From Mycolicibacterium mageritense (GTDB lineage Bacteria > Actinomycetota > Actinomycetes > Mycobacteriales > Mycobacteriaceae): a stretch of 64,000 nt of DNA. The notes beneath the pieces were generated by a model, which was not told where the DNA came from, did no database searches, and worked only from the letters and a program-made list of their open reading frames with translations. Positions 47,653 to 56,344 of this stretch are shown here, one piece after another. The position numbers and the translations under genes were made by a program. The stretch spans positions 7,936,001 through 8,000,000 of the forward strand of contig NZ_AP022567.1 of assembly GCF_010727475.1 (NCBI RefSeq). Reading direction: 5' to 3'. How positions within the stretch are numbered: position 1 is the stretch's first letter; every line of letters starts with the position of its first letter.

Positions 47653-48300
47653 GTGCGAGACGAACTGGTATGGATCGACTGCGAGATGACCGGGCTTGAT
47701 CTCAAGTCCGACCGGCTCATCGAGATCGCGGTACTGGTCACCGATGCCGATCTGAACATCCTCGGCGACGGCCTTGACGTGGTCATACACACCGATGACG
47801 CGGCATTGTCGTCGATGGTCGACGTCGTCACCCAGATGCACACCCGGTCGGGCCTGATCAACGAGGTGCGCGCGTCGACAGTCGACCTCGCCACGGCCGA
47901 GGAGATGGTGCTCGACTACATCCGCGGCCACGTCAAGCAGGCCAAGACAGCGCCGCTGGCAGGCAACTCGATCGCCACCGATCGCGGTTTCATCGCCCGC
48001 GACATGCCCAAGCTCGACGATTACCTGCACTACCGGATGATCGACGTCAGCTCGATCAAGGAGCTGTGCCGCCGCTGGTACCCGCGGATCTACTTCGGTC
48101 AGCCCGAGAAAGGACTCGCGCACCGCGCGCTGGCGGACATCCACGAGTCCATCCGCGAATTGAAGTACTACCGCGCCACGGCCTTCGTGGCCCCGCCCGG
48201 GCCTTCTACCAGCGAAATCGCGGCGATCGCCGGGGAACTTGGGCCGCCGACGGGCGACGCGTCGGATAACGATTCGGCTGTAGAGCGTCCGAGCGGTTAG
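47653..48300 (+). CDS. orn: oligoribonuclease
   Basis: 215 residues from GTG 47653, exactly the Rv2511 length. DEDDh 3'-5' exonuclease that degrades 2- to 5-nt RNAs and pGpG to mononucleotides. Motif Exo I WIDCEMTGLDLKSDRLIEIA at the N-terminus, Exo II GNSIATDRGFIARDMP, and Exo III GLAHRALADIHESIRELKYY with the catalytic His and Asp. A C-terminal Ser/Pro/Gly extension beyond ARALADIHE core is typical for actinobacteria. tRNA-His follows by 40 nt. Confidence 0.95.
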   Translation: MRDELVWIDCEMTGLDLKSDRLIEIAVLVTDADLNILGDGLDVVIHTDDAALSSMVDVVTQMHTRSGLINEVRASTVDLATAEEMVLDYIRGHVKQAKTAPLAGNSIATDRGFIARDMPKLDDYLHYRMIDVSSIKELCRRWYPRIYFGQPEKGLAHRALADIHESIRELKYYRATAFVAPPGPSTSEIAAIAGELGPPTGDASDNDSAVERPSG

Positions 48301-48340
48301 TATCTACGACGCTGCGTGTGCCGAAAGGCTCGGCAGCGAT

Positions 48341-48417
48341 GGTGGCTGTAGTTCAGTTGGTAGAGCACCAGGTTGTGATCCTGGCTGTCGCGGGTTCGAG
48401 TCCCGTCAGCCACCCCA
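48341..48417 (+). tRNA. tRNA-His(GTG)
   Basis: Cloverleaf with acceptor GTGGCTG/CAGCCAC preceded by G-1 (48341) opposite discriminator C (48414), as required for HisRS; anticodon loop TTGTGAT. CCA at 48415-48417 appears encoded. Confidence 0.95.
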
Positions 48418-48423
48418 ACTGAG

Positions 48424-48470
48424 AACATCGCCCCACCCGCAGATCCGGCGGGTGGGGCGATGTTTGTTTT
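48424..48470 (+). terminator. strong intrinsic terminator after tRNA-His
   Basis: 17-bp perfect stem AACATCGCCCCACCCGC (48424-48440) with its complement at 48448-48464, loop AGATCCG, T-rich tail TTGTTTT. It should stop orn/tRNA-His read-through. Confidence 0.9.
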
Positions 48471-48480
48471 CGGGGCCGCG

Positions 48481-48987
48481 CTAAACACCCAAAGCGCTAC
48501 GCACCGCGGACTGCACAGCGCGGCGCTGCACGACGATCTCGTCCAGAGTCTCGATCGCCGCACGGGTGCCTTCATTTTTCAAAAGCACTCGCCATTCTCC
48601 GAGCAGGTTCAGCGATAACGTCGCACGGTCGTTGAGTTCGCGCAGCACCGGTTCGGGCCAGGAGGCGTCGACCTGCTGCAACTGCTCGGCGGTCGGTTCG
48701 GCGACGCCAAGCCGACCGGCCAGGATCGCGGTGATCGGGCCGTCGACACGCTGCCAACGCAGATGGATGCCATGCAGTACCCGGTAATCGGCGAGCCGAT
48801 GACGCCGCTCCGAGAGCGCCCAGAAGTACATGCACAGCCCAATGATTCCTGCCAGTACGCCCAGGATTACGTACAGGATCGCGGACTGGGCCGCCGGACC
48901 GTAAGACGTGTCGTCCATCAGGAAGTTGACGCGTTCAATTGCCACCCCGAAGCCGATGACCGCCAGCAGCATGCCGATGATTTCCAT
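48481..48987 (-). CDS. two-helix membrane protein of unknown function
   Basis: 168 residues. Two transmembrane helices in the first 65 residues (MLLAVIGFGVAIERVNF and LYVILGVLAGIIGLCMYFWA), then a charged cytoplasmic domain of about 100 residues with helical character (LSLNLLGEWRVLLKNEGTRA). No signal peptide and no recognised motif. ATG start; upstream 278 nt contains only a candidate mini-ORF. Family unknown to me. Confidence 0.75.
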   Translation of the reverse strand: MEIIGMLLAVIGFGVAIERVNFLMDDTSYGPAAQSAILYVILGVLAGIIGLCMYFWALSERRHRLADYRVLHGIHLRWQRVDGPITAILAGRLGVAEPTAEQLQQVDASWPEPVLRELNDRATLSLNLLGEWRVLLKNEGTRAAIETLDEIVVQRRAVQSAVRSALGV

Positions 48988-49148
48988 CGTTCGATGCTAT
49001 TGCGCCCAAAGGTGCCCGATTGTCAGTTGTTGGGCGCAACCGGCCCTCACTGCAACCGTTGATCGGGCGGGCGGGCGAACGCGACCGCTAACAGCTTGCC
49101 CGTGTTGAATTCGGTGCACCGTCAGTAGACTGCCACGGGGAGATTGCC

Positions 49149-49229
49149 GTGCCCTGGGAATCCAAAGGCGCTCAAGGTAATCCCTTGCCCGTGCACTACG
49201 ACGTCCAGCACATCCACGCCAATGTCTAA
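49149..49229 (+). CDS. candidate 26-residue small protein
   Basis: GTG-initiated reading frame of 26 codons ending TAA, with GGGGAG six nt upstream. The peptide begins MPWESKGAQGNPLPVHYDVQ and ends HIHANV. No other coding signal lies in the 48988-49265 gap. It stops 36 nt before the GNAT gene, so it could be a leader peptide or an independent microprotein. Supported only by ribosome binding site and frame. Confidence 0.35.
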   Translation: MPWESKGAQGNPLPVHYDVQHIHANV

Positions 49230-49265
49230 CCTGCACACCGTTAAACACCAATTGCCCACACGAGG

Positions 49266-49721
49266 ATGATGAGGTCTCGACACGTAATCACCACAGGCGC
49301 TGCCGCCGACGTCGCGACGCTGCGGTGGACCTGGGCACAAGAAAACAGCCCTGACGCCGCGCTCGAAAACCTTCCTGCGGAGTCATTCGTGGCCGACGTT
49401 ACCTCGTGGATGCAGCAGCGGTCGGTGTGGACGGCGCACCGCGACGGCCGCGCAGCAGGCATGGTCTGCCTGACGCAACACCAACGGATGCCCAGCCCGG
49501 TCGCACGGTCCGGCGGGATCTGGGGATACCTGGGCCATCTCTACGTGTTGCCCGCGGCCCGCGGCCACGGCATCGGCCGGGCGCTCATCGAGACAGTGCT
49601 CGCCGAAGCCCGTCGGCAGGAGTACGCGAAGGTTGTCCTGTCCCCAACCGAGTTGTCGATTCCGCTCTACCGCCGATGCGGGTTCAGCGACGACCATTCG
49701 CTGATGTTGTGGCGGCCGTAG
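49266..49721 (+). CDS. GNAT-family N-acetyltransferase
   Basis: 151 residues if initiated at the first of two adjacent ATG codons (49266 and 49269), with ACGAGG just upstream. Acetyl-CoA binding site: LGHLYVLPAARGHGIGRALI (motif A, R/Q-x2-G-x-G/A) and PTELSIPLYRRCGFSDDHSL (motif B). Acetylates an unidentified small molecule or protein. Gene stands alone, divergent from the membrane protein gene. Confidence 0.88.
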   Translation: MMRSRHVITTGAAADVATLRWTWAQENSPDAALENLPAESFVADVTSWMQQRSVWTAHRDGRAAGMVCLTQHQRMPSPVARSGGIWGYLGHLYVLPAARGHGIGRALIETVLAEARRQEYAKVVLSPTELSIPLYRRCGFSDDHSLMLWRP

Positions 49722-49901
49722 CCCACCGCCCGAATCGCGGCTGACGTCGTGTCGACGCGACGACGACCACGTCAGAGTGCATCAGGCCGCGAGCTGTTCG
49801 TGCGCGCACGACAGCACCGGGTTCGTGACGCACCGCGGCGGCGTCATGGCGCATGACCTCGAGATCAGCGCCACCCTGGGCGTTTGGATACCCTCGCCCG
49901 G

Positions 49902-50672
49902 CTATCTGGACTCAGCAGACGTTTTCTTGGTCCTGGGCGCCAGTTGCACGTATTCGGTTACCACGCTCGGGTTTTCGTGCGCCGTGGTGACCAGCGACAC
50001 CACGGTGTTGGCCACATCCTGCAGGGCCGACATGCGTTCGGGCAGCTGCCCCTGCTCGACCCACGAATCGAAGAGCTGGGCGAGCAGATCCCGATCAGCG
50101 CCACGCAGGATCTCGGTGCCCTCGGTCGGGCCGATGCCCACCCGCAGGATCGACAGTTCCGGATGCTCGCTGCGCCACGAGTGCAGGATCTCGTCGAGGG
50201 CGGCCTTGCTGGCGCTGTAGGCGGCCACCCCGGCCCGCGGGCGGCCCACATCGTGACTCGACGCGATGAGCACCACGCCGTTGGCCGAGAGGTGCGGCAA
50301 TGCGGCGCGCAGCACGTTGTTGGCGCCGAGCGTGTTGACGTTGAAGGCGTGCAGCCAGGTCGCGACGTCGGTGTCCGCGATATGCGCGAACGGGACTACC
50401 GTGCTGGTGAACACCACCGCGTCCAGTCCGCCGAGCGCATCCGCCGCCTCGGCCACGACTCGGTTGATCGCGCTCGCGTCCTCGACGTCGAGTTCGAACG
50501 CCGATCCGCCGATCGACTCGGCAAGTGCGGTCAGCAAGGCCAGCCGCCGGGCCGCCACCGCAACTTTGGCGCCCCGCGCGGCCGCACTGACCGCGACCGC
50601 GTGGCCGATGCCCGACGATGCCCCGACAACCAGGAGGCGCAACCCCGCGGCATCGGTACGTTCACCACTCAT
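49902..50672 (-). CDS. short-chain dehydrogenase/reductase
   Basis: 256 residues. SDR cofactor site LLVVGASSGIGHAVAVSA, NADP-type Arg in VAARRLALL, DVED acidic pair, catalytic Ser in VLIASSHDVG, and YSASK as YxxxK (AAYSASKAALDEILHSW). No companion pathway genes are adjacent; upstream 50673-50805 may hold a divergent promoter with the DUF899 gene. Substrate unknown. Confidence 0.87.
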   Translation of the reverse strand: MSGERTDAAGLRLLVVGASSGIGHAVAVSAAARGAKVAVAARRLALLTALAESIGGSAFELDVEDASAINRVVAEAADALGGLDAVVFTSTVVPFAHIADTDVATWLHAFNVNTLGANNVLRAALPHLSANGVVLIASSHDVGRPRAGVAAYSASKAALDEILHSWRSEHPELSILRVGIGPTEGTEILRGADRDLLAQLFDSWVEQGQLPERMSALQDVANTVVSLVTTAHENPSVVTEYVQLAPRTKKTSAESR

Positions 50673-50805
50673 CTAATCGGCTCGCTTTCCGTGGCTCATG
50701 TTGCTTAGGTCAGCCTTTGTTGTTCCGGGACAGTACCGGGTGCGATGAGTTTGGTCCGCACGGCAGGTCAACACCGAGGAACCCGATTTCTCCGAGGAGC
50801 AGCCG

Positions 50806-51492
50806 ATGACCACAGCAAAACCACCGGTAGTCGACCAGCAGACCTGGCGCGCCGCACTCGATGACCTGCGCCGCAGAGAGAAGGCCGCGACAAGGGAACT
50901 GGATGCCATCGCCGCGGCCCGCCGGCGCCTGCCGATGGTCGAACTGCCCGACTACACGCTGATCGGGGCGGACGGACCCATCCGGCTGGCCGATGTGTTC
51001 GGCGGCCGCTCGCAGCTCATCACGTATCACCACATGTGGACCGACGGTGCCGAGTGGCAGTGCGGCGGGTGCACGGGCTTCACGTCCCAGTTCACCCGGC
51101 TGGACTTCTTGGACAACTACGACGCGCGCTTCGTGATCGTCACCAACGGACCGATCGACGAGGCACTCGCCTACCGTGACAAAGTCGGGAACAAGATGGA
51201 TTGGTACTCGTCAGCCGAGAGCAGTTTCGGCGCCGACATGGACGCCGCGCCCGGTGACGGCTTCGCGGTCAACGTGTTTCTGCGCGACGGCGACCGCGTC
51301 TACCGCACCTGGCACACCAACGGCCGCGGCACCGAGCAGCTCAGCCACAGCTTCGCGCTCGTCGACCTGCTGCCATGGGGCCGCCAGGAGGAATGGCAGG
51401 ACTCACCCGAAGGGTGGCCGAAACAGCCGACCTTCTCGGGCTGGCTCGACAGCCCGGACGTCGCCCGTCTGTATGGAAAGGAAAACGCATGA
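50806..51492 (+). CDS. DUF899 thioredoxin-like protein
   Basis: 228 residues, RBS GAGGAG before ATG 50806. DUF899 signature: a helical N-terminus (LRRREKAATRELDAIAAARR RLPMV region), LPDYTLIGADGPIRLADVFG, then YHHMWTDGAEWQCGGCTGFT with the paired Cys (CGGC) in a thioredoxin-like fold, and NVFLRDGDRVYRTW. Presumably a redox protein with unknown partner. The stop overlaps the next gene by 4 nt (ATGA), so the two are coupled. Confidence 0.88.
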   Translation: MTTAKPPVVDQQTWRAALDDLRRREKAATRELDAIAAARRRLPMVELPDYTLIGADGPIRLADVFGGRSQLITYHHMWTDGAEWQCGGCTGFTSQFTRLDFLDNYDARFVIVTNGPIDEALAYRDKVGNKMDWYSSAESSFGADMDAAPGDGFAVNVFLRDGDRVYRTWHTNGRGTEQLSHSFALVDLLPWGRQEEWQDSPEGWPKQPTFSGWLDSPDVARLYGKENA

Positions 51493-51956
51493 CCGACCAA
51501 CGATTCGTCGTCACCCGCACCATCGCCGCCGACCCCCACGCGGTCTTCGCCGTGCTCGCCGACCCGGCGCGCCACCAGGACACCGAGCCCGGCGACTGGG
51601 TGCGCGACGCGATCGATCCGGAGCCCATCACCGCGGCAGGCCAGATGTTCGTGATCAACATGTTCCTGGAGCAGGCCGGCGGCCACTACGTCATGCACAA
51701 CCTGATCACCGATTACGTGCCCGACCGCACCATCGGCTGGCTGCCCGGGCAGCTCGACGAGTCCGGTCGGCACGCGCCGGGCGGATGGTGGTGGCGTTAC
51801 GACCTGGCACCCAAAGGTGACGCCACCGACGTCACCCTCACCTACGACTGGACCGACACCCCACAGAGCTTTGCCGACCAGATCGGCGGCATGCCACCGT
51901 TTTCCGAGGATTACCTCGCGGAATCCCTTGCGGCTCTTGAGCGTGCCGTGAACTGA
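51489..51956 (+). CDS. SRPBCC (polyketide cyclase/START-like) family protein
   Basis: 155 residues from ATG 51489. START-like ligand fold: TRTIAADPHAVFAVLADPAR at the N-terminus, PDRTIGWLPGQLD, WWRYDLAPKGDATDVTLTYD WT core and the long C-terminal helix FSEDYLAESLAALERAV. Binds a hydrophobic ligand (family). Translationally coupled to the DUF899 gene, so the pair may work on the same substrate or stress; not demonstrable from sequence. Confidence 0.87.
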   Translation: MTDQRFVVTRTIAADPHAVFAVLADPARHQDTEPGDWVRDAIDPEPITAAGQMFVINMFLEQAGGHYVMHNLITDYVPDRTIGWLPGQLDESGRHAPGGWWWRYDLAPKGDATDVTLTYDWTDTPQSFADQIGGMPPFSEDYLAESLAALERAVN

Positions 51957-51962
51957 GCCCGA

Positions 51963-53183
51963 TCAGGTGCTGGCGTTACCGGCGCGCCACTGTTCCCAGG
52001 GGATGTTCCAGTCCCCGAGGCCGTCGGTACCCGGCAGCACCGCGCCGACGGTGTTGACCACCTCGACGATGTCGCCGCGCTTGGTGTTCTCGTAGAACCA
52101 CCGGGCGTTGGCGGTGCTCACGTTGAGGCAGCCATGGCTGACATTGCTGTAGCCCTGGCTGCCCACCGACCACGGCGCACCGTGGACGTAGATGCCGCTG
52201 TAGGACATCTGCGTGGCGAAGTCGACTTCGGTGCGATAGCCGTTGGCCGAGTTGACCGGAACCCCATACGTCGACGAATCCATGATCAGGTGGTCGAACC
52301 GGTCACCGATGATGTACGTGCCGTTGTTGGTCGGAGTGCTGTTCTTGCCCATCGAGATCGGCATGGTCTTGATGACCTCACCGTTGCGGCGGATGGTCAG
52401 GGTCTTGGTGTTGTCGTCGGCTTGTGCGATGAGCTCATCGCCGATGGTGAAATGCGTCGACACGTTGCCCTGGCCGAACAGGCCGTCGCCCAGTTCCACG
52501 CCGTAAGTGTTGACCGTGACGTCCACCGTGGTACCGGGCTTCCAGTATTCCGCAGGGCGCCAACGCACTTCGCGATTGTTGAGCCAGTAGAACGCACCCT
52601 CGACGGCCGGCGTGGTCTTGACCGTGATGGCCCGCTGCGCGGCCGCCCGGTCGGTGATGTTCTCGTCGAACCGGACCGCGACCGGCTGCCCGACACCGAC
52701 GACCTCGCCATCGTTGGGCAGCACGTACGGCATCGTCAGGTTCTCCGGTGAGTGCGTCTCGAACGTCAGCCGCCGACTGGTCACCCCACCGAGCCCGAGC
52801 GACTGCGCGGTGAGCGTGTACTGCTCGTTGTAGTCGAGAGGATCCGTTGTGGACCACGTCAACCCGTCGGCACTGAGCGTGCCCGCGACGGGGGCGCCGC
52901 TCTCATCGGACATGCTGACGCTGCCCAGCACGCCGTTCTCGGCACTGACGGTGACCGGCGCGTCGACCGCGACGCCGACGGCACCGTCGGTGACCGACGC
53001 GTTGACCTTCGGCACCAGCAGGTCACCGAACGGGGTTCCCTTGTCGGCGATCACGGGCGGCGGGCCCGCCGACTCGCCGCCGCCGCACGCGGTGATGGCA
53101 AACATCACAGCGGGCACCATCGCGACCACCGTCCGCCGGATTCGGTTCCGGCGCGGACGGGCCACATCCTGGACCTGCCACAT
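51963..53183 (-). CDS. ldtB: L,D-transpeptidase, lipoprotein (LdtMt2-like)
   Basis: 406 residues from ATG 53183 (GGTGGAG upstream); Rv2518c is 408. Lipoprotein signal with lipobox AITAC (Cys about residue 33), then two immunoglobulin-like domains (ITVKTTPAVEGAFYWLNNRE, WKPGTTVDVTVNTYGVELGD), and the YkuD catalytic domain with IYVHGAPWSVG and SHGCLNVSTANARWF holding catalytic His and Cys. Forms 3-3 peptidoglycan cross-links outside the plasma membrane. Faces the SRPBCC gene with 6 nt between stops. Last host gene before the element-bearing tRNA-Lys. Confidence 0.93.
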   Translation of the reverse strand: MWQVQDVARPRRNRIRRTVVAMVPAVMFAITACGGGESAGPPPVIADKGTPFGDLLVPKVNASVTDGAVGVAVDAPVTVSAENGVLGSVSMSDESGAPVAGTLSADGLTWSTTDPLDYNEQYTLTAQSLGLGGVTSRRLTFETHSPENLTMPYVLPNDGEVVGVGQPVAVRFDENITDRAAAQRAITVKTTPAVEGAFYWLNNREVRWRPAEYWKPGTTVDVTVNTYGVELGDGLFGQGNVSTHFTIGDELIAQADDNTKTLTIRRNGEVIKTMPISMGKNSTPTNNGTYIIGDRFDHLIMDSSTYGVPVNSANGYRTEVDFATQMSYSGIYVHGAPWSVGSQGYSNVSHGCLNVSTANARWFYENTKRGDIVEVVNTVGAVLPGTDGLGDWNIPWEQWRAGNAST

Positions 53184-53339
53184 ATCTAGCTCCACCTCGT
53201 CGTACGACAGCTGATCATGAAAATCTTGGCAATAGTCTAAGGGACGAATCGCCGGCAGGCCCCGCAGCAACGTCGAAGCGGGGCACCTCAGGGGCCGGAT
53301 TTCACGCTTGGCCGGGACGCCTGTTATTGTTCCACACGC

Positions 53340-53412
<73 letters not shown>

Positions 53413-53417
53413 CAGAG

Positions 53418-53450
53418 AAACCCCTCCTGACCAGTGCAGGAGGGGTTTTT
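53418..53450. terminator. terminator between tRNA-Lys and integrase
   Basis: 12-bp stem AAACCCCTCCTG (53418-53429) with complement CAGGAGGGGTTT (53437-53448), loop ACCAGTG, followed by T residues on the plus strand. It can end tRNA-Lys transcripts, and on the minus strand may help end integrase mRNA. Confidence 0.8.
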
Positions 53451-54680
53451 ACTCTCCACCGACGACCCGCAATTTCGGGGGCGTTGACCGCTTATTGACC
53501 ACTTTTGGCGCGAACTTGTCCAGCGCGGCGGTGTTGTCCGGGGCTTCCGTAGCCCTGTCGATGTAGAACTTCCTCGTGATGTCCGGGCTGCCATGACCAA
53601 GCTGCGCGGCTGCTGCTTCTGCCCCATGCTCACGTTCGATGGCGGTCGCGGCGGTCTTCCTGAACACCTTCGGGGTGACCCAACCGAACTCTTCTCCCCG
53701 GATTTCCTCCACGTCCTGTTGGTGTTGTTCACCCAACGCGGCGTCCCCGCCGATGATGGGAACACCAACATGAACGGATAGCCCCGTTCGCGCTGCCGTA
53801 TGAGCGCCTGCCTGCCGAACTCGGGAAGCTTCAGCGTGCGGTACCCGTGAACGGACTTCGGCATGGGCTGCCGCTTGCCCTTCTTGTCCACCGTTCCAGC
53901 AATGGTGATGGTCGCGGGCTTGCTCATGTCGTCCAGACCGTGAACGTCGCTCCACCACAGCGCCAGGATTTCGCCCGTGCGCTCCCCCGTCGCCATCAGA
54001 ACGTCCACCAGTTCAGCCATGTCGCTGTCACGCGGGCGTCCACCTCGGGGCTGCGGCGCGTCCTGCCAGTCACGGATGCGCTGCCGAAGCTCCTCCACAT
54101 CCTCGGGCGTGAGGGTTCTCTTGCTCCCCTGCTTGCGCGGCGGGCTCTCGGTCTCCCTGACAGGGTTGTACTCCAGCAGGCTCCACCGAACCCCCAGCCC
54201 GCACACCTGCATGAGGACGGTACGGACTTGCCGCTTGCGGGTTTTCAGTCCAGCTAGGTAGGTGTCACACCGCTGCGTGTTCAACTCACGAAGGCGGACA
54301 GCCCCCAGTCCAGGTATCAGAATCTTGCGTGCGATGCCTATGTAATCGTCCACGGTGTCATCAGCCAGGCTTCCTTCACGAGAGCCCACCTTGGAGCGGC
54401 GCTTTCCCTCCAGGTTCTCCAGCCAGCGCTCCACCAACGCACTCAGCGGCGATTCACGGGTCAACTCCCCCGTACTGCCGTGGACTCCCTGTAGGCGCTC
54501 AGCCAGTTTCCGTTTGAGCTTCGCCTTCGCCTGCGCGGGGTGTCCCCGTCGCCGTCAAGGGCGGGTAACACCATCGCCGCCGCGATACCGCGCCTTGGTC
54601 TGCCACTTCCCACTCGGAGTCTGCCACGGGTCAGCGATTTCCCCGTACGTGCCGATTTCCAGCGGCGGTCGTCCTGCCAT
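53449..54680 (-). pseudogene. tyrosine site-specific integrase (frame broken)
   Basis: Intended start ATG 54680 (GGGGAGAAGGA upstream, MAGRPPLEIGTYGEIADPWQ) and stop TAA 53449. Near 54535-54557 the frame hits TGA (54555-54557) and resumes 30 codons later with AQAKAKLKRKLAERLQGVHG; two compensating indels (restoring a TATG-type junction) explain this better than one nonsense change. Catalytic residues: ATGERTGEILALWW (Arg I), PKVFRKTAATA (second Arg box), LGHGSPDITRKFYIDR (HxxR and nucleophile Tyr). A further single-base loss at the AAA run near 53703-53705 splits the C-terminal part into another frame. As sequenced, it cannot give full-length protein. It would drive integration at tRNA-Lys. 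Confidence 0.85.
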
Positions 54681-54766
54681 CAGTCCTTCTCCCCCTTCTT
54701 CCACGTCCAGGGCGGGTTTGCCGCGCGTCGGAAGCCTTCGCTCCCAATCGTCCATCAGTTCAGCCG

Positions 54767-55105
54767 TTAGGGCTGTTCGCCACGTAGCCACATATCCATG
54801 TCGCGGGCGGTTTCGGGCGACGTGCCCGACAGCATGACCTCGGCGTCGGGGTCACCATCATCGGGTAGCGGCATGAGCAACGTCATGGGTGATACACCCA
54901 AAGCCGCTGCGAGAGCGGTCAGTTGGTCAACGTTGACCTGTCGCCTGCCTCGCTCGATGTCCGTGATTCCCGACGACGACATGGGGAGCCCCTGCTCTTT
55001 CAACCCTGCCGCTAGTTCCCGAATCGTCGTGTTGGTAGCGGCACGCAACCGTGCCACGTTCCGCCCGACAACCTCCGAGGTCAGCTTTTCTGCCACACAG
55101 AGCAT
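54767..55105 (-). CDS. Xre-type transcriptional regulator of the element
   Basis: 112 residues from ATG 55105; an upstream in-frame start would overlap the operator region. Helix-turn-helix: NVARLRAATNTTIRELAAGL, then GLPMSSSGITDIERGRRQVN and VDQLTALAAALGVSPMTLLM. A short acidic C-terminal tail follows. Divergent from an excisionase-like gene with a palindrome TGCTCTG-5-CAGAGCA in between; another CAGAGCATG half-site sits at its own start codon. Likely the repressor that keeps the element quiescent. Confidence 0.85.
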   Translation of the reverse strand: MLCVAEKLTSEVVGRNVARLRAATNTTIRELAAGLKEQGLPMSSSGITDIERGRRQVNVDQLTALAAALGVSPMTLLMPLPDDGDPDAEVMLSGTSPETARDMDMWLRGEQP

Positions 55106-55172
55106 GATACGCACAAACAGCGACAGCCTCACCGCTATACACAGAACTACTCAAATCTCAAATCCGTGCTAT

Positions 55173-55191
55173 GCTCTGTTTTACAGAGCAC
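55173..55191. promoter_or_regulatory. palindromic operator TGCTCTGTTTTACAGAGCA
   Basis: Arms TGCTCTG and CAGAGCA separated by TTTTA, in the divergent gap between the Xre repressor and the first rightward gene. An extra CAGAGCAT half-site lies at about 55097-55104. Likely Xre target controlling the right-hand operon and its own gene. Confidence 0.7.
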
Positions 55192-55216
55192 TTATCAACT
55201 ATTCACGGAGCAACAA

Positions 55217-55465
55217 GTGACCGCACCAACCAAAACTGGAGGCAAGCTCCCCAGCATGGACGCCGCGCTCGAAGCGGTGAAGACCTCCCCCGCCATTTCC
55301 CTGGCTGAGCTGGCGGTTCTCACCGGGGTGTCCTTGGCGACGGCACAGCGGCACGCCGCCGCTGGAGACCTGCCCTCCCCGCTGCGGGTTGTCCGCATGG
55401 GTCAGCGATGGATTGTGCCGAGCGTCCACGTTCGTGAGCTTCTGGGACTTGAGGTCGCGGCGTGA
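55217..55465 (+). CDS. HTH-domain protein, excisionase-like
   Basis: 82 residues from GTG 55217, GGAG seven nt upstream. Helix-turn-helix AISLAELAVLTGVSLATAQR followed by a wing-like HAAAGDLPSPLRVVRMGQRW and IVPSVHVRELLGL, as in MerR-type excisionases (HTH_17). Probably the directionality factor or a second regulator. Its stop shares GTGA with the next small ORF; it opens a coupled chain of five small genes. Confidence 0.75.
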   Translation: MTAPTKTGGKLPSMDAALEAVKTSPAISLAELAVLTGVSLATAQRHAAAGDLPSPLRVVRMGQRWIVPSVHVRELLGLEVAA

Positions 55466-55596
55466 CCACCGACACCGGTCCTATCGACGCCGCCGTTGAC
55501 CGAATCTTCTCCTCATCGCTAGAACCTGTTTCCGTGCACCAGGTACCAGTGCCGATCCGTACCTGGACTCTCTTGTCTTGTGGGTGTCCGTCGTGA
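55462..55596 (+). CDS. small ORF, 44 residues, coupled chain
   Basis: GTG 55462 overlaps the preceding stop (GTGA) and its own TGA overlaps the next GTG the same way. The peptide starts MTTDTGPIDAAVDRIFSSSL and ends RTWTLLSCGCPS with a CxC. No homologue recognised. Translational coupling on both sides is the main support. Confidence 0.55.
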   Translation: MTTDTGPIDAAVDRIFSSSLEPVSVHQVPVPIRTWTLLSCGCPS

Positions 55597-55814
55597 CCGA
55601 AGTGCGGGAAGTTCTTGCGCCGCTGGCACATCCACTATCAGCGTTGCGAGAGGTTGAGTACATCTACCGCGAGACCATCAGCGCGTGGCTACGCGGCGAT
55701 GAGCCTACGTCCACCGTCACCGATGACCCCGTGACCGCCCGTGCGCTGAGCGATGACGACCTTCTCCACAAGCTGCGGGAAGCCATCGACCCGCCCTCTC
55801 TGATGGTGTTCTGA
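55593..55814 (+). CDS. small ORF, 73 residues, coupled chain
   Basis: GTG 55593 in GTGA overlap with the previous stop; its TGA overlaps the next ATG by one base (TGATG). Mostly helical, acidic: LSALREVEYIYRETISAWLR and LSDDDLLHKLREAIDPPSLM. No recognised domain. Possibly a partner or inhibitor encoded with the excisionase-like gene. Confidence 0.65.
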   Translation: MTEVREVLAPLAHPLSALREVEYIYRETISAWLRGDEPTSTVTDDPVTARALSDDDLLHKLREAIDPPSLMVF

Positions 55815-56071
55815 TGTCCTATCACGTTCTGCAACTCGGCACCGGAGACGCGGCGTCCTACATATCGACCCGTGCCGATAACCCGATAGCCGCTTCCCTC
55901 ATCGAACAGGGCGCGACGGTTATCCACACGACCGATAGCGGCGACGACGCAGACCATGTGGCACTGGCTCATGGGAGCACCGAACCACCGCTCACGACCA
56001 CCGAAAAGCTCATTCTGGCGGCGGTGTACGTCGCCGCTGCGACCAGCGATAGAGGAGATAACCCTTGCTGA
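55814..56071 (+). CDS. small ORF, 85 residues, coupled chain
   Basis: ATG 55814 overlaps the preceding TGA. Reads MSYHVLQLGTGDAASYISTR, then NPIAASLIEQGATVIHTTDS and TTEKLILAAVYVAAATS. The N-terminal half looks like a small alpha/beta fold. No family assignment. The stop lies inside the start region of the next gene (7-nt overlap). Confidence 0.65.
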   Translation: MSYHVLQLGTGDAASYISTRADNPIAASLIEQGATVIHTTDSGDDADHVALAHGSTEPPLTTTEKLILAAVYVAAATSDRGDNPC

Positions 56072-56214
56072 AACGACTGGCGGAGCGGGTCATCGCCGCG
56101 ATGACCCGGAGAGCTGGACTCAACACCCCGAGCCCCACGCCGCTGTCGAGCGCGCCTATCGAGTTCGACCTTGACCCTGACCCGTTTCGTAGCAAGCCCT
56201 ACCGCCCCGAGTAA
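56065..56214 (+). CDS. small ORF, 49 residues, coupled chain end
   Basis: TTG 56065 start with AGAGGAGA upstream, overlapping the previous stop. Sequence MLKRLAERVIAAMTRRAGLN then a Pro/Asp-rich tail ending PFRSKPYRPE. Basic helix plus extended tail, could bind nucleic acid. Ends directly at a hairpin terminator, so it closes the operon that starts at 55217. Confidence 0.55.
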   Translation: MLKRLAERVIAAMTRRAGLNTPSPTPLSSAPIEFDLDPDPFRSKPYRPE

Positions 56215-56250
56215 ACCCCGCGCCTTGGGTGAGCGGCGCGGGGTTATTTG
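56214..56250 (+). terminator. terminator closing the first small-ORF operon
   Basis: Stem AACCCCGCGCC (56214-56224) with GGCGCGGGGTT (56235-56245), 10-nt loop, followed by ATTTG. Confidence 0.75.
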
Positions 56251-56268
56251 TCCCTCTGACCCTGCACC

Positions 56269-56289
56269 CTGTTAATGTCGCATTAGCAC
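56269..56289. promoter_or_regulatory. element palindrome, site A
   Basis: CTGTTAATGT-C-GCATTAGCAC, matching 17 of 21 positions of the perfect palindrome at 63652-63672. Located before the 56438 gene. A shared operator is inferred. Confidence 0.65.
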
Positions 56290-56344
56290 CAATTCGACCG
56301 TCCCGCAAGGCAACACACCGTATTTGCGACTAACGTCACACCGT

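Noticed and set aside
54555..54557. In-frame TGA in the integrase read as selenocysteine
   Set aside because: No SECIS-like context and no reason for Sec in a tyrosine recombinase; a pair of compensating indels restores a normal integrase sequence.
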